A stretch of 64,000 nucleotides of DNA from the NCBI RefSeq assembly GCF_003121295.1, contig NZ_PHNC01000014.1:35729-99728 (forward strand), read 5' to 3'. Each line of letters begins with the position of its first letter. The first letter of the stretch is position 1. Source of the stretch: Streptomyces orinoci. Its GTDB lineage: Bacteria > Actinomycetota > Actinomycetes > Streptomycetales > Streptomycetaceae. The notes below the pieces were generated by a model. It saw only the letters and a list, made by a program, of their open reading frames with translations, had not been told where the DNA came from and made no database searches. The position numbers and the translations under genes are program-made. Shown in pieces: positions 27,541 through 34,980 of this stretch.

Positions 27541-28076
27541 ATGGCCCTGGAACTGCGTCATCTCCGCTATCTGCTCGCCGCCGCCGAGCAGGGCAACTTC
27601 ACCCGCGCGGCCGGGGAGCTGCACACCGCCTGCCTCGTCGGCCCGCTTGTCGCCGAACTCCATGCCCGTCGCCCCGGGCTGACGCTGAATGTGCGGGAGA
27701 CGACGCAGGACCGCATGGAAACCGGCCTGCCGGCCGACGACTTGGGCCTCGGCAGCGCCTTCGCCGGCGCTCATCCGCCCGAATGGGTCCGCGCATCACC
27801 GTGGAGGCCAACTCCATCCAGGCCCGCACCGAGATCGTCCAGCGCACCTCGCCGGCCACTGTGCTGCCCGGCGCGATCACCGACGATCACCCTCATCTGG
27901 TGCCGGTTTCTCTCGGCCCGGCGCTGCCGGCTCGTACCGTTACGCTTCTCAGTCGCGCCGATGCCTACCGGAGTGCCGCTGCCCGGGCGTTTGTCCGCGT
28001 GGTACGTGAGGTGGCGGACTCGCGTGGTTATGCGGCGCCGTGCGGCGACGGCTGTGTCGCGCCTGACCGCTCGTGA
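27541..28076 (+). pseudogene. cynR-like LysR regulator, degenerate
   Basis: MALELRHLRYLLAAAEQGNFTRAAGELH is a normal LysR winged-helix start, but the rest of the DNA-binding domain is missing and sequence jumps to the effector domain (GPLVAELHARRPGLTLNVRETTQDRME ... LGSAFAGAHPPEW). From about 27785 the homology moves to another frame: ITVEANSIQARTEIVQRTS ... ARTVTLLSRADAYRSAAARAF, the C-terminal part of CynR-like proteins, ending at 28076. So at least one internal deletion and one frameshift. The product cannot be a working regulator. Divergent from cynT. Confidence 0.75.
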
Positions 28077-28154
28077 ACCATGCCAACACCGTGCTGCCGC
28101 CGCCGCGTTGTGATTCGGGTACGGGGCAGAATCCGGCCTGCCCGCCGCAGCCGG

Positions 28155-29132
28155 TCAGCCGACCTTCAGCAGCAGCTTGCCCGTGCTGCGGCGGCTGCCC
28201 AGCAGGCGGTGTGCCTCGGCGGCCTCGGCGAGGGGGAATTCGGCGGTGACGGGCAGGCGTACCGTGCCGTCGGCCACCAAGGCGAAGGAGCGCTGGGCGA
28301 GTTCGCGCAGGGCCTCCGGCGCCGTCCGCGCCAGCAGCAGTATGGAGAACGCGGAGACCGAGCGGCCCAGCGGGGACAGCTCCGCCGCGTCCACCTGCCA
28401 GGGCTCCTCGCCACCGGCGTTGCCGAAGGAGACCAGGCGGCCGAACGGGGCCAGAGCGTCCAGGCCGCGCTGGAGCGTCCGTCCGCCCACCGGGTCGAGC
28501 ACCAGATCGACGCCGCGTCCCCCGGTGGCGCGGCGAACCTCCTCGGTGAAGCCGGCGGGGTCGGTGAACACCCGGTCGTAGCCGTGCTCCAGAGCGTGGG
28601 CGGCCTTGTCGGGCGAGGACACCACTCCGTACACCGCCTTCGCCCCGGCCGCCCGGGCCACCTGTCCGACGGCCGTACCGACACCGCCCGCCGCGCCCTG
28701 CACCAGCACGCTCTCACCGGCCCGCAGCCGCCCGGCCTCGTGCACCAGGGCATGGGCGGTGGGCAGGACGGTCGGCAGGGTGGCGGCGGTGCGCAGGTCC
28801 ATGCCGTGGGGGAGGGGGAACACGCTGTGCGCGTCGGCCACCACGACCTCCGCATAGCCGCCGCCGGGGAGGAACGCCGCCACCTCCTGGCCCACTTGAA
28901 GGCCCGTCACATTCTCGCCCAGGGCCCGGATGCGGCCGGAGACGTCCAGTCCGGGGCGGAAGGGCAGGGACGGCACCCGGTAGCCCTCGGCCCGGGCCTT
29001 GAGGTCGGCGAAGTTCACCCCGGCATAGGCGACTTCGATGCCGACCTGGCCCGGTCCGGGCACGGGTGCCCCGGCCTCGGCCACTTCAAGGACCTCGGGA
29101 CCGCCGTACCGGCGGAACTCGATGACGCGCAT
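28155..29132 (-). CDS. Zinc-type quinone oxidoreductase (MDR superfamily)
   Basis: 325 residues from MRVIEFRRYGGPEVLEV, the standard NADPH:quinone oxidoreductase start; the longer upstream frame is rejected because it overlaps the divergent ArsR gene. Rossmann motif LVQGAAGGVGTAVGQVARAAGA near 145. No structural-zinc cysteine cluster, as in QOR/zeta-crystallin proteins, which reduce quinones or enones. Divergent from an ArsR regulator with an operator-like repeat between, so probably its target. Confidence 0.9.
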   Translation of the reverse strand: MRVIEFRRYGGPEVLEVAEAGAPVPGPGQVGIEVAYAGVNFADLKARAEGYRVPSLPFRPGLDVSGRIRALGENVTGLQVGQEVAAFLPGGGYAEVVVADAHSVFPLPHGMDLRTAATLPTVLPTAHALVHEAGRLRAGESVLVQGAAGGVGTAVGQVARAAGAKAVYGVVSSPDKAAHALEHGYDRVFTDPAGFTEEVRRATGGRGVDLVLDPVGGRTLQRGLDALAPFGRLVSFGNAGGEEPWQVDAAELSPLGRSVSAFSILLLARTAPEALRELAQRSFALVADGTVRLPVTAEFPLAEAAEAHRLLGSRRSTGKLLLKVG

Positions 29133-29162
29133 AACAGCACACACCTCTCGGCAAGCGTTCCA

Positions 29163-29186
29163 GGTGTTCGATGAATGGCGAACACC
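29163..29186. promoter_or_regulatory. Perfect 8-8-8 inverted repeat, probable ArsR operator
   Basis: GGTGTTCG (29163-29170), 8-bp centre, CGAACACC (29179-29186). It lies in the 99-bp gap between the divergent quinone oxidoreductase and ArsR genes. A further half-site, CGAACAC, lies just downstream near 29206. A single dimer here could repress both genes. Confidence 0.6.
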
Positions 29187-29231
29187 GAGACTGTATGGTT
29201 GCGATCGAACACTCGGCAAGGGGGTTGAGAC

Positions 29232-29561
29232 ATGGCGGAGGAGTCCTGCCACCGGGTGGCGCCCGTGCACACCCATCCGGAACAGGTGCCGGTACGGACC
29301 GCGCTGGCCGCGCTGGCCGACCCGGTACGGCTGCTGATCGTACGGGAGTTGGCCGGTTCCCCCGACTGGACGCGGGCCTGCGGCAGCTTCCGGGTGCCGG
29401 TGCGCAAGGCGGCCCTCAGCCACCACTTCCAGGTGCTCCGCTCGGCCGGGCTGGTCGAGCAGCGGGATGAGGGGGCCAAGCGCCTCAACCGGCTCCGGCG
29501 CGAGGAATTCGAGGCCCGTTTCCCCGGGTTGCTCGATCTGGTGCTGAGGGAAGACGACTGA
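29232..29561 (+). CDS. ArsR-family transcriptional repressor
   Basis: 109 residues with one winged helix: ALAALADPVRLLIVRELAG, then the recognition helix region KAALSHHFQVLRSAGLVEQRDEGAKRLNRLRREEF. No metal-binding Cys pair (no CVCDL in helix 3), so it probably senses an organic or redox signal, consistent with the divergent quinone oxidoreductase. Starts with ATG after a GGGGTTGAGA stretch. Confidence 0.88.
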   Translation: MAEESCHRVAPVHTHPEQVPVRTALAALADPVRLLIVRELAGSPDWTRACGSFRVPVRKAALSHHFQVLRSAGLVEQRDEGAKRLNRLRREEFEARFPGLLDLVLREDD

Positions 29562-29582
29562 GCAGGCCGGGTCCCCGAGGGC

Positions 29583-30551
29583 TCACCACTCCAACACCAG
29601 CCGCCCGTCCGCCTCTTCGGTCACCGTGGTGCCAAGTGCCGCACAGGCGTGGCTGAAACGATGGCGGATCCAGGCATGGTCGGCCTCGTCGGCCAGGGTG
29701 GTGCGGCAGTAGTCCAGATACAGCGGCACCGCCTCCAGCCGGACCGGGCGGGCCTGCTCCAAGGTGACCAGGAAGAGCAGGCCCAGATCATTGCGCAGCC
29801 GGGGATCGACGGCGTAGTCGTCGATGAAGTCGCCCATGTCATAGAGGACCCGGTCGCCCACCCCGTGGAAGACATGTGCCGAGTGCCCGGCGACCAGGGT
29901 CACCCCCTTGCCGCGCAGGATGGCGGCGCTGTCCCTTACATAGGCCGGCGGGCGGGAGGTCATATTGGGGCCCCAGTGCGGGGTGAGCAGCACCGCGTCC
30001 GCTGTGGCGGCCGCCCGGGAGACGGTGTCCAGCAGCCAGGACGGGACGCCATGGCGGAGGTCGGCGAAGGCCACTCCGGGGCGGTCCTCAGTGGCGGCGA
30101 AGTCCTCGGGGTGGTCGGTGGCGCCGATTACCGCCAGGCGCAGGCCGTCCGCCTCCAGCACGGCGAACTCGCGGGCCGTGTCCACGTTCCGGCCCGCGCC
30201 CACGGTGTGGATGCCCGCGGCGGGCAGCAGGCTCAGGGTGTCGGCGAGGGCGTCATAGCCATAGTCCAGGGCGTGGTTGTTGGCCAGGGTCACACAGTCC
30301 ACGCCCAGGTCCGCCAGGACGCGGGCGGCGCTCGGCGGGGCACGGAAGAAGAAGGGCTTGCCCGGGGCCGGCCAGCGGGCGCCCCGGGCGGAGACACAGC
30401 ACTCCAGATTGAGAATGCGCAGGTCCGCCCCGGCCAGCAGGTCGCGTACCTGCCGGCTGAGCAGGGTCTGCGCCTCGGGAGCCTCGGCCAGCCGCTCGGC
30501 GACGCCCCGGCCCAGCATGGTGTCACCGGCCAGGGCCACGGTGACGGCCAT
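29583..30551 (-). CDS. CapA-family (YwtB-like) metallophosphatase-fold protein
   Basis: 322 residues. Calcineurin-like fold with LAGDTMLGRGVAERLAEAP at the N-terminus, LRILNLECCVSARG, TLANNHALDYGYDAL and the C-terminal GHSAHVFHGVGD. CapA proteins belong to capsule/poly-gamma-glutamate assembly, but actinobacterial stand-alone copies have no known substrate. No signal peptide, unlike Bacillus CapA. Convergent with the ArsR gene. Confidence 0.85.
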   Translation of the reverse strand: MAVTVALAGDTMLGRGVAERLAEAPEAQTLLSRQVRDLLAGADLRILNLECCVSARGARWPAPGKPFFFRAPPSAARVLADLGVDCVTLANNHALDYGYDALADTLSLLPAAGIHTVGAGRNVDTAREFAVLEADGLRLAVIGATDHPEDFAATEDRPGVAFADLRHGVPSWLLDTVSRAAATADAVLLTPHWGPNMTSRPPAYVRDSAAILRGKGVTLVAGHSAHVFHGVGDRVLYDMGDFIDDYAVDPRLRNDLGLLFLVTLEQARPVRLEAVPLYLDYCRTTLADEADHAWIRHRFSHACAALGTTVTEEADGRLVLEW

Positions 30552-30630
30552 ATCCGGAATACCTCCGTCCGATCCGGCTGCTTCCAGTCTCGGATTCCCG
30601 GGGCGGGCGGGGCAAGTGCCCCGGAGCGGC

Positions 30631-31209
30631 CTATGGCCGTCCGCAGAATTCCGCGTCCACTACTGCGCCCGGACTGCCCGCACGGTCGGTGTTGAAGTTG
30701 AGCGCCATGAAGTGGCGGCCGTCCTCGGTGGACGCCGCCTGGCTGAGCGAGCCATGCAGGCCGCCGTCATGCCCCCACATCTCCTCGCCGCAGGAGAGCC
30801 GCTTGCGGATCAGCCCCAGGCCGTAGTGCTCGCCGGGGAACTCATGCTCCGCCGGGACCGTGGTCTTCATCGCCGCCGGCTGCGCCGGGGGCAGCAGCTC
30901 CCCGCCGAGCAGGGCGGCGAGGAAGCGGTCGAGGTCGGCGGAGCTGGAGATCATCTCGCCGGCGGAGCCGGCCCAGGAGGGATTGAACTCGGTGACGTCA
31001 TAGGCTCTGGCCGCCGGCCCGCCGCCGAACCGGGTGTAGGCGCGGGCGGGGGGCCGGGCAGCCGGGGGCCGGTACCGGGCAGGGAGGTGGAGCGCAGCCC
31101 CAGGCGCCGGATGATCCGCCGGTCGGCGGGCGGTCAGCAGCGCTCCGGGCGTCAGCGCGGCCGAGACCACCAGGGCGGTTAAGGAGCGGCAGAGGGTATC
31201 TGGCTTCAT
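30631..31209 (-). pseudogene. Internally deleted serine hydrolase (beta-lactamase/DD-peptidase family)
   Basis: 192 residues: a plausible signal peptide (MKPDTLCRSLTALVVSAALTPGALL) joined through a short proline-rich stretch to only the C-terminal third of the family (EFNPSWAGSAGEMISSSADLDRFLAALLGGELLPPAQ ... YGLGLIRKRLSCGEEMWGHDGGLHG). The catalytic SxxK and YxN motifs are absent. The intact paralogue at 50363-51553 shows what is missing, about 150-200 residues. The frame is open, so a non-catalytic secreted fragment could still be made. Confidence 0.7.
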
Positions 31210-31559
31210 GGTCGCTCTCCTTGGGATATGCCGGTGCCGCCCCCGAGGGCGGGTTTCACAGGAGAGGGCCCCCGGGGCGGGCGAAAGGCTGATCACCAAG
31301 GCGCTCAGTGGTGCCGCCGGAAGCAACACCGCACGCACAGGGCCGGTGGCCACCATGGTCACCGGCCGCCCGTATTTCCCCGGATATACGCGATCAACTC
31401 CCGTGCCGCAAAAGACAATTCCTTTTCAGGTCGAGTTGCAGTTCGAGTACCGGCCGGGGTTGACACTTCCGTCGTCCGATTCTCAGAATGAAGTCCGGGT
31501 ACATTGCAACCAACCGTCGTACGACGGCGGTGGGTTTCCGGATACGGGGGTTCCGGAGC
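31210..31559. other. Gene-free boundary region before the bottromycin cluster
   Basis: About 350 bp between the truncated serine hydrolase and the first bottromycin gene. GC drops visibly at 31380-31520. It holds the promoter candidate listed next and nothing else recognised; the rSAM frame is open back to 31488 but not expected to be translated from there. Confidence 0.5.
31460..31489 (+). promoter_or_regulatory. Candidate promoter of the bottromycin operon
   Basis: TTGACA at 31460-31465 and CAGAAT at 31484-31489, spacing 18 (or TCAGAA at 17). The expected start of transcription near 31496 is downstream of the ATG at 31488, which argues for the GTG at 31560 as the methyltransferase start. 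Confidence 0.5.
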
Positions 31560-33485
31560 GTGGGTGATACCGCACGTGTTTCTCTTGTTTCCATGCCTTG
31601 GAACAGTGTGACGCGACCGTCGATCCAAGTAGGAACGCTGCGTTCGGTCGCCGAAGGCGAAGGCTGGACCGTCAATCCGCACTATGCCTACCTGAGTTTC
31701 TATGCGCTGGGGCAGCGAATGCTCGGGCTCGGCCCGGACGACTGGGCGGACGCCTATGAGCTGGTGTCCGAGAAGCTCTACCATCTCTCCGCCGGAGACT
31801 GGGTGTTCACCCGGCGCCAAGGCGATTCCCGCTCCCGCGCGGAGTATTTCGCACTGCTGCGGGCCAAGCGCGTGGACGAGGCGTCCATTTCCCTTATCGA
31901 CCGGCTGCGGGACGTGGCCGAGCGGCATGTGGCGGAAACCACGGCCGAACTGCTGTCCGCGGCGCCGGAGGTCATCGGCTTCACCACCATGTTCAGCCAG
32001 AACGGTCCGACGCTGGCGGTGGCCGAGCGGCTGCGGGAGGAGGGGTTCACCGGGACCATTGTGCTGGGCGGCAGCAACTGTGAAGGCCCCATGGGGCGCG
32101 CCCTGCTGGCCAATTTCCCGGCGGTGGACGCGGTGGTGGACGGGCCGGGGGAGGAGGCGTTCACCACGCTGCTGCGGCAGGTCGCGGCCGGGAAACCGCT
32201 GGTCTCCCAGGGACGGCTGATCACACGCCGGGAGGCACCGGAGGCCGGCCGACGGCTGCCGCCCGGACCCCGGCTGAACGTACCCACCCCCAACTACGAC
32301 GGATATTTCGAGCAGTTGCGCAATGCGGGCCTCGGCGAGCTGGAACCCAGGGTCAGCCTGCCGGTGGAGTTCTCCCGGGGCTGCTGGTGGGGACAGCGCA
32401 CCCACTGCACCTTCTGCGGGCTCAACGGTTCCACCATGCGCTACCGCAGCAAGCCGCCGGAGAGCGTGGCGGCGGAACTGTCGGCGCTGATGAGCCGTTA
32501 CGGGGTGCTGGACTTCTTCGCGGTGGACAACATCCTCGACCTGGACTACCTGGAGAGCGCCCTGCCGCCGGTGGCCCGGCTGGGCACCGACCACTCACTG
32601 TTCTTCGAGGTCAAGGCCAATATGGAATGGGCCGACATCCGGCTGCTGCGCCGGGCCGGAGTACGCTCCGTCCAGCCCGGCATCGAAAGCCTCAGCACCG
32701 AGGGCCTGCGGTTTCTGAAGAAGGGCACCACCGCCTATCAGAATGTGCGGTTCCTGCTGGGCTGCGCCGAGTTCGGTGTGCAGGCCGACTGGAACATCCT
32801 CACCGGATATCCGGGCGAGACCCCGGCCTCGATCACCGCCCAGAGCGATCTCATCGCCTCGGTCTCCCATCTGCGGCCCCCGCATATCACCCTCGTCCGC
32901 TTCGACCGGTTCAGCCCCTACGTGGAATCACCGGAGAGCTTTGGACTCACCCTGTCCCGGCCCTTTCCCGGCTATCGGCACGCCTATCCGGCCATGTCCG
33001 GCGAGGACCTGTGGGACATCGCCTACCACTTCGAGGGCGAGTTCACCGATGACCCCCGTAATCCGGAGCTCAGGCGCCGCCTGGCGGCCCGGGTACGGCT
33101 GTGGCGCACCCACCATCCGGCCGCCCGCTTCAGCTATCGGCTGGGCTTTGAACGGGTGAGGCTGGACGACCGGCGCCCCGGGCTTCCCGAGCGGCACACC
33201 ACCCTCGCCGGCGACGACGCCCGGCTGTTCCGGGCGTGCATCGGCGGAACCAGGTTCCGGGACCTCAAGGCCCAGGGCTGGGACGGTCCCCGCTGGGAGT
33301 CCGCCTGGGAAACCCTGCGGTCCTGGCAGCGCCGCCGCTGGGTCCTGATCGAGGGAACCAAGGCCATCGCCCTGGCGGTTCGCCGGCAGCCGTCGGCACA
33401 CCGCTCCGTACCAGCGGAAGGCACCGTCCGGCGCGCCCGGATGCCCCTGCCGCTGACCGTGGCCGACCGGGAGAGAAAGGGGTGA
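31560..33485 (+). CDS. botRMT1: Bottromycin cobalamin-dependent rSAM C-methyltransferase 1 (BotRMT1/BtmC-like)
   Basis: 641 residues from GTG. Class B radical SAM enzyme: N-terminal cobalamin-binding-like part (VSLVSMPWNSVTRPSIQVGTL ... TIVLGGSNCEGPMGRAL) and a radical SAM barrel with the unusual cluster motif C-x7-C-x2-C in SRGCWWGQRTHCTFCG near 280. In characterised clusters the enzyme at this place methylates an unactivated carbon of the core, by my recollection the beta-carbon of Phe6. Start chosen by length match to the paralogue at 41448 and by the promoter position; the open frame to 31488 is an alternative. Shares near-identical tracts with that paralogue. Confidence 0.9.
   Translation: MGDTARVSLVSMPWNSVTRPSIQVGTLRSVAEGEGWTVNPHYAYLSFYALGQRMLGLGPDDWADAYELVSEKLYHLSAGDWVFTRRQGDSRSRAEYFALLRAKRVDEASISLIDRLRDVAERHVAETTAELLSAAPEVIGFTTMFSQNGPTLAVAERLREEGFTGTIVLGGSNCEGPMGRALLANFPAVDAVVDGPGEEAFTTLLRQVAAGKPLVSQGRLITRREAPEAGRRLPPGPRLNVPTPNYDGYFEQLRNAGLGELEPRVSLPVEFSRGCWWGQRTHCTFCGLNGSTMRYRSKPPESVAAELSALMSRYGVLDFFAVDNILDLDYLESALPPVARLGTDHSLFFEVKANMEWADIRLLRRAGVRSVQPGIESLSTEGLRFLKKGTTAYQNVRFLLGCAEFGVQADWNILTGYPGETPASITAQSDLIASVSHLRPPHITLVRFDRFSPYVESPESFGLTLSRPFPGYRHAYPAMSGEDLWDIAYHFEGEFTDDPRNPELRRRLAARVRLWRTHHPAARFSYRLGFERVRLDDRRPGLPERHTTLAGDDARLFRACIGGTRFRDLKAQGWDGPRWESAWETLRSWQRRRWVLIEGTKAIALAVRRQPSAHRSVPAEGTVRRARMPLPLTVADRERKG
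31965..32702 (+). repeat. Copy 1 of near-identical tracts shared by two methyltransferase genes
   Basis: Tracts 31965-32213 and 32358-32702 match 41853-42101 and 42246-42590 at a constant offset of 9888 bp with few differences, even at third codon positions. Between them (32214-32357) and around 32480 the genes diverge. A patchwork of this kind is typical of gene conversion. Confidence 0.75.
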
Positions 33486-33573
33486 ACGCATCCGCGTCCA
33501 GTGGGTCATGACAGCAAGTGGTACAGGCACGGTTCGTAAAGACCAACCACCTTGACAGACAAAGGAGATTGCG

Positions 33574-33726
33574 ATGGGTCCGCTCGTCGTATTCGACTGC
33601 ATGACGGCCGATTTCCTCAACGACGACCCCAACAACGCCGAACTGAGCGAACTGGAGCTCAAGGAACTGGAGTCGTGGGGCCTGTGGTCCGATGACTCCG
33701 AGGCGGCCAAGGACGCCAGGGCCTGA
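33574..33726 (+). CDS. botA: Bottromycin precursor peptide (BotA/BtmD-like), core GPLVVFDC
   Basis: 50 residues. The N-terminus is MGPLVVFDCMTADFLNDD: Met, the eight-residue core GPLVVFDC, then a follower instead of a leader. The follower matches the bottromycin follower as I remember it (MTADFLNDDPNNAEL ... ELESWG) and then ends in a longer acidic tail with residues WSDDSEAAKDARA. Core position 3 is Leu, against Val in bottromycin A2 and Ala in bottromycin D; positions 4-8 (VVFDC), which are methylated and cyclised, are unchanged. AAAGGAG lies 6 bp before the ATG. Between methyltransferase 1 and the first YcaO gene. Confidence 0.96.
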   Translation: MGPLVVFDCMTADFLNDDPNNAELSELELKELESWGLWSDDSEAAKDARA

Positions 33727-33762
33727 GCGGTAACGGCACCTGAGAACCGGGAACGCGGGCAG

Positions 33763-34980
33763 ATGGCTCAGACACCGGCGGTCCGATGCGCCCTGCGGGG
33801 GGCCTGCTACCGCTCCTACCCATCGAGCCGGACGGTGACCGTCCGGTGCACCCTGGTCGCCGCCTCGGGCGGAGCACAGGCCGATGGGTACGGGACGGGC
33901 GAAACCATGGCCCTCGCCCGGCGCAAGGCCCTGTCCGAGGCGGTGGAGCGCCTGCTGGCCTGCAGCCCGTTCGCCCTCTCCGCCCGGCCCCCGGTGGCCC
34001 GGGCGGGCTCCGGTGCGGTGCGCTCCCCGCTGTCCGGCGGGGTGCGCACCATCCCCGGGGGGTGCCGGATGCGCTGGTACCACTCGCTGACCGGCGAGGC
34101 CACCGAGCCGGTGCCGATGTACTGGTCCTCCCCCTGGGTCGCCGACCTGGAACTGCGGTCGGCGGTGCTGGCACCGGGGCAGGCGCGCCTGTCCAGCACG
34201 GTCGGCTGGGCGGTGGCCCCGGACCCGGCCCTGGCACTGCGCCGAGCGCTCTTCGAACTCACCGAGCTGCTGAACTACGGAGCGTTTCTCTACCGGAGCC
34301 TGACCGGTCCGCGCCCGGCGGAAGCGGCCGGCGAAGGGGCAGGCGAAGGGGGCGGGGAAACGGTCGGCGAAGGGGCGGGCGCCGAGCTCATCCCCATCGC
34401 CTTCGCCACCCGCACACCCACCGTGCTGGCCCTGGCCCGGCACCCCGGCAGGGTCATGCCCGCCACCGGTCTGGGCTCCGCGCCCACCACCGCCGAGGCC
34501 ACCGACCGCGCCCTGCTGGAACTGGCCCAGGCCGAGGCGCTATGGCGCGCCAACCGGAGCGCCGGTGCCGACGAACGGCTCTTCGTCCGGCGATTCGACC
34601 GCTGGCCGCTGCTCAGACGCTGTGTGACGCTGCACCTCGCCCCTGCCGCGGCCGAGGTGCCGCCGGGCTCCGTCCCCCGCCCGTCCCCGCTGCCCGAGCT
34701 CACCGCGCGGTCCATCGCCGTCTGGGCCGACCACGGCGCCATCGACCTGTCCGGCCCCGGCATCCGTGCGGAGCGTCTGCACTTCGCGCATGTGGTGTCC
34801 CGGCCACAGCCCCTGCTGGGACTCGTCCGCTCCGGCGTCCCGGTCTTCGACACCAAGGAAGTGAGGAAGGTCCTTGACCGAGCACGCCTATCCGCTGACC
34901 ACCCACTCGCCGACCACCCACCCGCTGACTCCCCTCCCGCCGGACGCCACCGCGCACAAGGACGTCCCGCCGGAACGTGA
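33763..34980 (+). CDS. botC: YcaO-domain protein BotC (thiazoline formation)
   Basis: 405 residues. Recognisable as a divergent stand-alone YcaO: GTGETMALARRKALSEAVERLLA near 50, ATP/Mg-binding glutamate patterns in RRALFELTELLNYG near 165 and TDRALLELAQAEALW near 245. In bottromycin biosynthesis one YcaO converts the core Cys to thiazoline after Met removal, and this gene is in the position of BotC. An Ala/Gly/Glu-rich linker at about 187-207 and a His/Pro-rich tail are peculiar. The 3' end overlaps the next gene by 107 bp, with the downstream ribosome site inside this gene. Confidence 0.85.
   Translation: MAQTPAVRCALRGACYRSYPSSRTVTVRCTLVAASGGAQADGYGTGETMALARRKALSEAVERLLACSPFALSARPPVARAGSGAVRSPLSGGVRTIPGGCRMRWYHSLTGEATEPVPMYWSSPWVADLELRSAVLAPGQARLSSTVGWAVAPDPALALRRALFELTELLNYGAFLYRSLTGPRPAEAAGEGAGEGGGETVGEGAGAELIPIAFATRTPTVLALARHPGRVMPATGLGSAPTTAEATDRALLELAQAEALWRANRSAGADERLFVRRFDRWPLLRRCVTLHLAPAAAEVPPGSVPRPSPLPELTARSIAVWADHGAIDLSGPGIRAERLHFAHVVSRPQPLLGLVRSGVPVFDTKEVRKVLDRARLSADHPLADHPPADSPPAGRHRAQGRPAGT

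Noticed and set aside
31488..31559. ATG start 24 codons upstream of bottromycin methyltransferase 1
   Set aside because: The best promoter candidate would start transcription downstream of this ATG, no ribosome site is seen, and the paralogue has no such extension.
33574..33726. Reading the precursor as a leader peptide with C-terminal core (ESWGLWSDD...)
   Set aside because: The N-terminal GPLVVFDC plus the conserved MTADFLNDDPNNAEL follower is the bottromycin arrangement, and the gene neighbours agree.
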